The translations under genes were made by a program, and so were the position numbers. Below are positions 14,156 through 18,824 of a stretch of 18,824 nt of DNA, in pieces. The DNA comes from JAWLGW01 sp964569055 (GTDB lineage: Bacteria > Planctomycetota > J058), in the NCBI GenBank assembly GCA_964569055.1, contig CAZMSZ010000123.1, forward strand, positions 1 through 18,824, read 5' to 3'. A model generated the notes under the pieces. The model made no database searches, was not told the origin of the DNA, and saw only the letters and a program-made list of their open reading frames with translations. Position 1 is the stretch's first letter; each line of letters begins with the position of its first letter.

Positions 14156-14288
14156 GCGGCGGTGACGCTCGGTCCGCGCCTCGCCCGCCGGGCGGGGCGC
14201 GGCTCGCGCGGCACGACGCCCCGCGAGCGCGGGGAATTCTCGGCGGTCGCTGCGCGCTCTGCGCTTCGGGCTCGCTATCGCCAGCCGA

Positions 14289-14330
14289 GGTGGCTCGCGG
14301 AGCGCCAGCCCCGAGCCACCGCTCCGGAGC
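14289..14330. promoter_or_regulatory. Paired dyads upstream of the efflux operon (operator candidate)
   Basis: GGTGGCTCG (14289-14297) and CGAGCCACC (14312-14320) are perfect 9-base arms around a 14-base loop. A perfect palindrome, GCTCCGGAGC, follows at 14321-14330, adjoining the -35 region of the promoter at 14341. The position suits a repressor site controlling the efflux genes. No regulator gene is adjacent. The first dyad could also be a terminator for the gene ending at 14155. Confidence 0.4.
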
Positions 14331-14340
14331 GTGCTCGTGC

Positions 14341-14346
14341 TAGCGT
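14341..14346 (+). promoter_or_regulatory. Putative extended -10 element (TGC-TAGCGT), likely leaderless start
   Basis: TAGCGT is preceded by TGC, giving an extended -10, and ends exactly 8 nt before the GTG at 14355. No Shine-Dalgarno sequence is present, so the efflux operon transcript probably begins at or next to its start codon. Confidence 0.55.
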
Positions 14347-14354
14347 CTGGCCGC

Positions 14355-15608
14355 GTGAGCGGACCCACCCTCGACCCCAGGCTCCTGGCCGCCGTGTTGG
14401 TCTCGTGCGGGCCCGCCCTCGCAGGGTGCGGTCGCGCCCCGGCCGCGACGGGCGGCGACGCCGCCCCGCCCGCGGCGCCGCGCGAGGTGAAGGTCGCGAC
14501 GGTCGCGCCGGCGGCGTGGCCCAAGACCGTGCGCGTGACGGGCACCCTGGTCGCGAGCGACGCGGCCACGATCCGCGCCGAGGGGGCGGGGGTCCTGCTC
14601 GAGCTCGGGGTCGACCTCGGCGCGCGGGTCGCCGCCGGGCAGGCGCTGGCGCGGGTGGACGACGACCCGCAGCGGCTCGAGGTGGAGCGCGCCATGGCCG
14701 CGCTGGCGGAGGCCCGCGCCCGAGTGGGGCTCGCGGCGACGCTCGCGAGCGAGGGCGGCGACGAGCTGGGGCGCCCGGCCGACGAGCAGGCGCTCACGCC
14801 CGAAGCGGCCCCCGCCGTCCGCCTGGCGCGCGCGCAGCTCGTCGAGGCGCAGGCGCGCCACGCGCGCGTGCTGCAGCTCACCCGCGACGGGATCGCCACG
14901 CTCGCCGAGCGCGACGCCGCCGTGGCGGCGCTCGGGGTGGCCGAGGAGCGCGTGCGCTCGGCGCTCGACGCGCTCGAGGCGGACCGCGCGACGATCGCCG
15001 TGCGGCGGGCCGAGCTGGCGCTGGCGCGCGAGCGCCTGGCGCGCACCGTCACCCGCGCGCCGTTCGCGGGGGTGATCGCCGCGCGGCTGCTCTCGCCCGG
15101 CGAGCGGGTCGAGGTCGGGACGCCGCTCCTGCGCCTGGTGCGCGTCGACCCGCTTCGGCTGGTGGTCGACGTGCCCGAGCTGGTGGCGGCGGACTTGCGT
15201 CCGGGGCTGACCCTCAGCGCGCAGGTCGACGGCCTGGCCGCGACCGTCGAGGCCGAGGTCACGCGGGTCTCGCCCGAGATCGACGCCACGGCGCGCACCC
15301 GGCGGGTCGAGGCCGACGTGCCCAACGAGGGCGGCGCGCTGCCGGCCGGCGCCTTCGTGCGGCTCGAGCTGGTGCTCGACCCCGAGGCGAAGACCCTGGT
15401 CGCGCCGGCGAACGCGGTCCGCTCCTTCGCCGGCCTCGACAAGCTGCTCGTCGTGACCGAACAGGGCGTCGCGCGCGAGGTGCTCGTGCGGCTCGGGCGG
15501 CGCGACGCCGAGCGGGTCGAGGTGCTCGACGGCGCGCCTGCGGGCTCGCGCGTGGTCCTCGACCCGGGCGGGCTCGAGGACGGCGCGCCCGTCCGCGTCG
15601 TGGAGTAG
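14355..15608 (+). CDS. RND efflux periplasmic adaptor (membrane fusion lipoprotein)
   Basis: This 417-residue HlyD/AcrA-type adaptor links an RND transporter to an outer-membrane channel. The N-terminus is a lipoprotein signal ending in ALAGC (Cys25). The first lipoyl half is around residues 70-105 (EGAGVLLELGVDLGARVAAGQALARVDDD). A long Ala/Arg/Glu-rich hairpin follows to about 235. The second lipoyl half is TVTRAPFAGVIAARLLSPGE with the conserved APFxGVI box. Beta-barrel and membrane-proximal domains then run to the end. The GTG at 14355 is chosen because of the -10 element 8 nt upstream and because it gives a normal lipoprotein signal. The ATG eight codons earlier overlaps the -10 element. 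The gene ends 6 bp before the transporter gene and they form one operon. Substrate cannot be read from sequence. Confidence 0.93.
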   Translation: MSGPTLDPRLLAAVLVSCGPALAGCGRAPAATGGDAAPPAAPREVKVATVAPAAWPKTVRVTGTLVASDAATIRAEGAGVLLELGVDLGARVAAGQALARVDDDPQRLEVERAMAALAEARARVGLAATLASEGGDELGRPADEQALTPEAAPAVRLARAQLVEAQARHARVLQLTRDGIATLAERDAAVAALGVAEERVRSALDALEADRATIAVRRAELALARERLARTVTRAPFAGVIAARLLSPGERVEVGTPLLRLVRVDPLRLVVDVPELVAADLRPGLTLSAQVDGLAATVEAEVTRVSPEIDATARTRRVEADVPNEGGALPAGAFVRLELVLDPEAKTLVAPANAVRSFAGLDKLLVVTEQGVAREVLVRLGRRDAERVEVLDGAPAGSRVVLDPGGLEDGAPVRVVE

Positions 15609-15614
15609 CGGCCC

Positions 15615-18600
15615 GTGCGCGGCCTCGCGGACGTGTGCATCGACCGGCCCGTGTTCGGGTCGATGATCGTGACCTCGCTGGTGGTGATCGGCGCCGCCAG
15701 CTACGCCGGCCTGGGCGTCGACCGCTTCCCCTCGGTCGACCTCCCCACCGTGAGCATCCGCACCACCCTGCCGGGCGCCGCGACCGAGGAGGTCGAGACC
15801 CTCGTCTCGCAGCGCGTGGAGGAGGCGGTCAACACCGTCGAGGGGCTCGACCAGCTCCGCTCGGTCACCGGGCCCGGCCAGTCCAACGTGATCGCCACGT
15901 TCGACCTCGACCGCGACATCGACGCGGCCGCCCAGGACGTGCGCGACCGCGTCGCCAAGGTCGTGCGCGACCTGCCCGACGACGCCGACCTCCCGGTGGT
16001 CTCCAAGTTCGACAACGACTCGCGCCCGGTCCTCTCCGTCGCGCTCTCGGGCGAGCGCGGGGTGCGGGAGCTGACCGAGCTGGCCGACAAGCGGGTCAAG
16101 GTCCGCCTCGAGCGCTCCGCCGGCGTGGGCGAGGTCCGGATCGTCGGCGGGCGGGAGCGCTCGATCAACGTGTGGCTCGACGCGGGGCGGCTCGCGGCCT
16201 ACGGCCTGCCGGCCGACGCCGTCCGCCAGGCGGTGATCCGCCAGAGCGCCGAGGTGCCGGGCGGCAACGTCACCACGGCCACCCGCGAGGCGACCCTCCG
16301 CACGCCGCCCGGGCTCGAGTCCGCCGCCGACTTCGCCCGGCTGGTGGTGGCCACCCGCGACGGTCGCCCGATCCGGGTGGGCGACCTCGCCCGGGTCGAG
16401 GACGGGACCAAGGAGGTCCGCAGCGGCGCCCGGCTGGACGGTCAGCCGGCGGTGGTGCTCGAGGTGCGACGCCAGTCGGGCGCGAACACGATCGAGGTGA
16501 TCGAGGGGCTGAAGGCGGCCCTCGAAGAGGTCCGCGAGCAGCTCCCCCCGGGGGTCCGCCTGCAGGTGATCGAGGACCCCTCCGACTACATCGAGGCCGC
16601 CCTCGGCGAGATCCGCCTCCACCTGATCGCCGGGAGCGCGCTGGCCTGCCTGGTGGTGTTCCTGTTCACCCGCTCCTGGCGCTCGACCCTGATCGCCGGG
16701 GTCGCGATCCCCGCCTCGACGATCGCCACCTTCGGCGCCATGGCCGCGCTGGGGTTCACGCTCAACGGCGTGACCATGCTGGCGCTGGTGCTGATGGTCG
16801 GCGTGGTGATCGACGACGCGATCGTGGTGCTCGAGAACGTGTTCCGCTTCGTGGAGGAGAAGGGCATGACGCCCTTCGAGGCGGCGCGCGCGGGGACCAA
16901 CGAGGTCGCGCTGGCCGTGCTCGCCACCACGATCTCGCTGGCGATCGTGTTCATCCCGGTCTCGTTCATGTCGAGCGTCTCGGGCCGGTTCCTCTACCAG
17001 TTCGGGATCACCTGCGCGGTGGCGGTCCTGGTGAGCCTGCTGGTGAGCTTCACGCTCACCCCCCTCATGAGCGCGCGCCTGCTCCGCGCCGAGGACGCCG
17101 GCGCGGCCGACGCCGCCGCCGCCGCCTCGCGGCGCGGCCTGTACGGCCTGGTCGAGCGGGCCTACATGGCGCTCCTCGCGGTGGCCCTCCGGCGCCGCTG
17201 GGTGGTGATCGCCGCGGCGGCGGCGACGATCGCCTCCACGCCGCTGATCTACGGCCTGGTGCGCCAGGAGTACCTGCCGACCGACGTGGACGAGTCCGAG
17301 TTCAACATCTACGTGTCCGGCCCCGAGGGGACGAGCGTGGCCGCCATGGACGAGGCGATGCGCGCGGTCGAGGCCGAGGTGATGGCCGTCCCCGACGTGC
17401 GGCGCGTGCTGTCGACGACCGGCGGCGGGTGGCTCGGCTCGACCAACAGCGGCCGGCTGTACGTGGCGATCGACCCCCACGACGAGCGGCGGCCCGGCCT
17501 GTTGGCCCGCGCCCGGGCGCTCCTCACCGGCGACTTCGCCCGCGCGTTCGCGCCCGGACGCACGCAGCGCGAGGTGATGGGCGCGGTGCGCGCCCGCCTG
17601 CGCAAGCTGAAGGACCTGCGCTGCGCCGTGCGCAACGCCCCCGGATTCAACATCGGCGGCGGCAACTTCGAGATCGACGTCGCGATCCTCGGCCCCGACC
17701 TGCACGCGCTGGCGAGCTACGCCGAGGCGCTGCGCGAGAAGGCCCAGCACCTCGGCGGGATCGTCGACGCCGACACCACCCTCAAGCTCGACCGCCCCGA
17801 GCTGCGCGTGGTGGTGGACCGCGAGCGCGCGGCCCGCGTCGGCGCCGACGTCTCCAGCGTGGCGGGGGCCCTCCGCCTCATGGTCGGCGGCGACGAGGAG
17901 ATCACCACCTGGCGCGACCCCCTCGCCGGCGAGGACTACGACGTCGCGCTCCGGCTGGAGGAGGACCAGCGCCGCGACCCCGGCCGCCTCCCCGAGCTGC
18001 TGGTCCCGGCCGCCGGCGGGCTGGTGCGCCTCGACGCGGTCGCGCGGCTCGAGCCCGCCACCAGCCCGACCCGGGTCGATCGGCTCGACCGCCAGCGGCA
18101 GGCCAGCCTGCGGGCCGCCACGGGCGAGGGCTACGCGCTCGCCGACCGGCTCGCCGCCCTCGACGGCGCGATCGCCGAGCTGGACCTGCCCCCCGGCTAC
18201 GACAGCCGGGTGCAGGGCAAGGGGCGCGAGCTCGAGCGCACGTTCGTGGAGTTCCTGTGGGCCTGCGCGCTCTCGTTCGTGCTGATGTACATCGTCCTGG
18301 CGGCGCAGTTCGAGAGCCTGGTCCACCCGTTCACGATCCTGCTCTCGCTCCCGCTCTCGGTCCCGTTCGCGCTGTTGGCGCTGTTCGCCGCGGGCGAGAC
18401 CCTCAACCTCTACTCCGCGCTCGGGATCCTGGTGCTGTTCGGCGTGGTCAAGAAGAACGCGATCCTGCAGGTCGACCACACCAACCAGCTCCGCGCCGAG
18501 GGCCACGAGCTGCGCGAGGCGGTGCTCCGCGCCAACCGCGACCGGCTGCGGCCGATCCTCATGACCTCGCTCACGCTGATCATGGGCATGCTCCCGCTCC

Positions 18601-18758
18601 TGATCGGCGTCGGCCCCGGCGCGGAGGAGCGGCGCGCGATCGCGGTGGTGGTGATCGGCGGGCAGGCGCTGTCGCTGCTGTTGACCCTGCTGGTGACGCC
18701 GGTGGTCTACTCGCTCCTGGCCGAGCTCCGCCTGCGGCGGGCGGCGAGCGTCGCCTAG
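15615..18758 (+). CDS. RND-family inner-membrane efflux transporter
   Basis: This proton-driven transporter has 1047 residues, full length for the AcrB/HAE-1 and heavy-metal RND classes. The duplicated architecture is clear: a first helix near residues 13-33, a large periplasmic loop to about 335, a helix bundle to about 495, then a second helix near 530, a second loop to about 870 and a final bundle to the end. The proton-relay aspartates are Asp400 and Asp401 in GVVIDDAIVVLENV. The matching lysine is Lys947 in GVVKKNAIL (Lys946 is the extra one). DD plus KNAI fits the HAE-1 (drug-type) group better than the metal-exporting CusA group. The GTG at 15615 follows the adaptor stop by 6 bp. No outer-membrane channel gene is seen; one could lie downstream or be encoded elsewhere. 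Confidence 0.95.
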   Translation: MRGLADVCIDRPVFGSMIVTSLVVIGAASYAGLGVDRFPSVDLPTVSIRTTLPGAATEEVETLVSQRVEEAVNTVEGLDQLRSVTGPGQSNVIATFDLDRDIDAAAQDVRDRVAKVVRDLPDDADLPVVSKFDNDSRPVLSVALSGERGVRELTELADKRVKVRLERSAGVGEVRIVGGRERSINVWLDAGRLAAYGLPADAVRQAVIRQSAEVPGGNVTTATREATLRTPPGLESAADFARLVVATRDGRPIRVGDLARVEDGTKEVRSGARLDGQPAVVLEVRRQSGANTIEVIEGLKAALEEVREQLPPGVRLQVIEDPSDYIEAALGEIRLHLIAGSALACLVVFLFTRSWRSTLIAGVAIPASTIATFGAMAALGFTLNGVTMLALVLMVGVVIDDAIVVLENVFRFVEEKGMTPFEAARAGTNEVALAVLATTISLAIVFIPVSFMSSVSGRFLYQFGITCAVAVLVSLLVSFTLTPLMSARLLRAEDAGAADAAAAASRRGLYGLVERAYMALLAVALRRRWVVIAAAAATIASTPLIYGLVRQEYLPTDVDESEFNIYVSGPEGTSVAAMDEAMRAVEAEVMAVPDVRRVLSTTGGGWLGSTNSGRLYVAIDPHDERRPGLLARARALLTGDFARAFAPGRTQREVMGAVRARLRKLKDLRCAVRNAPGFNIGGGNFEIDVAILGPDLHALASYAEALREKAQHLGGIVDADTTLKLDRPELRVVVDRERAARVGADVSSVAGALRLMVGGDEEITTWRDPLAGEDYDVALRLEEDQRRDPGRLPELLVPAAGGLVRLDAVARLEPATSPTRVDRLDRQRQASLRAATGEGYALADRLAALDGAIAELDLPPGYDSRVQGKGRELERTFVEFLWACALSFVLMYIVLAAQFESLVHPFTILLSLPLSVPFALLALFAAGETLNLYSALGILVLFGVVKKNAILQVDHTNQLRAEGHELREAVLRANRDRLRPILMTSLTLIMGMLPLLIGVGPGAEERRAIAVVVIGGQALSLLLTLLVTPVVYSLLAELRLRRAASVA

Positions 18759-18781
18759 CGCGAGCACGCGCCCCGCCGAGG

Positions 18782-18787
18782 TAGGCT
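18782..18787 (+). promoter_or_regulatory. Putative -10 element (TAGGCT) for the next gene
   Basis: TAGGCT is identical to the hexamer at 2414 and lies 10 nt before an ATG at 18798. The match to the same motif supports a promoter here, although the spacing is 2 nt longer. Confidence 0.4.
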
Positions 18788-18797
18788 GGGCCGCTGC

Positions 18798-18824
18798 ATG
18801 GACTCGAGCGCCCAGGGCCCCGGC
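18798..18824 (+). CDS. Possible start of a further gene, cut by the window end
   Basis: Nine open codons begin at the ATG at 18798 and run off the window. The only support is the -10-like hexamer upstream and the absence of other coding sequence after the transporter stop. An outer-membrane efflux channel would be a natural neighbour, but nine codons cannot show that. Confidence 0.3.

Noticed and set aside
12264..14273. Shared intergenic segment tctgcgcttcg-gctc (12264-12279 and 14258-14273)
   Set aside because: A 15-of-16 match between two sites is expected by chance in 18 kb of strongly biased sequence, and flanking bases do not extend the similarity.
11873..15640. A 1255-codon open frame on the minus strand
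   Set aside because: It runs antisense across the phosphatase, slyD, the membrane protein and the adaptor, with low-complexity Ser/Ala/Arg-rich translation and no domain.
14162..18784. A 1540-codon open frame on the plus strand and a 1475-codon frame on the minus strand over the efflux genes
   Set aside because: Both are shadows caused by very high GC content. Their translations are low-complexity Arg/Gly/Pro or His/Arg/Gly sequences, while the real frames encode clear adaptor and transporter motifs.

Overview
The window is very GC-rich (clearly above 70%), with pervasive G/C third positions, GTG starts, short gene overlaps and long spurious open frames on both strands. A calpain-type protease, proline-rich lipoproteins, FHA and PilZ signalling proteins and a lipoprotein-type RND adaptor together suggest a Gram-negative, Myxococcota-like (deltaproteobacterial) bacterium. 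That placement is an inference; no rRNA, tRNA or taxonomic marker gene is present. Ten Ns at 3656-3665 show a draft, probably metagenomic, scaffold.

Layout. (1) 173-2253, minus: a secreted calpain-like cysteine protease and a lipoprotein whose start overlaps the protease stop (TAATG). (2) 2428-5413, plus, divergent from the protease: one large Ala/Arg/Glu/Leu helical-repeat protein of at least 991 residues, interrupted by the assembly gap. (3) 5528-9026, minus: a five-gene operon, four of whose genes are linked by GTGA/ATGA stop-start overlaps. In transcription order it encodes a small protein that may have an Sm-like fold, a PilZ protein with three copies of an unrecognised module, a GIY-YIG domain protein, an unrecognised 353-aa protein and a two-helix membrane protein. 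(4) 9105-9680, minus: an FHA-domain protein, 78 bp upstream of that operon, divergent from an unrecognised helical protein at 9787-11079. (5) 11219-11560, minus: a stand-alone domain resembling the substrate-binding beta domain of Hsp70, divergent from a SixA-like histidine phosphatase at 11625-12137. (6) 12485-12982, plus: a SlyD-type FKBP prolyl isomerase; then 13199-14155, a four-helix membrane protein with a poly-Gln tract. (7) 14355-18758, plus: an RND efflux pair (lipoprotein adaptor and inner-membrane transporter). A new gene may start at 18798.

Functional picture. Much of the window is envelope and signalling biology: exported proteolysis, second-messenger and phosphopeptide sensing (PilZ, FHA), folding helpers (SlyD, the Hsp70-like domain) and efflux. 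No mobile element, CRISPR array, tRNA or rRNA was seen. The least explained parts are the 25-residue-repeat protein, the PilZ protein with its triplicated module, and the unrecognised genes translationally coupled to it. Three plus-strand genes (2428, 9787, 14355) have a TANNNT hexamer exactly 8 nt before the start codon and no ribosome binding site, which suggests leaderless transcription.
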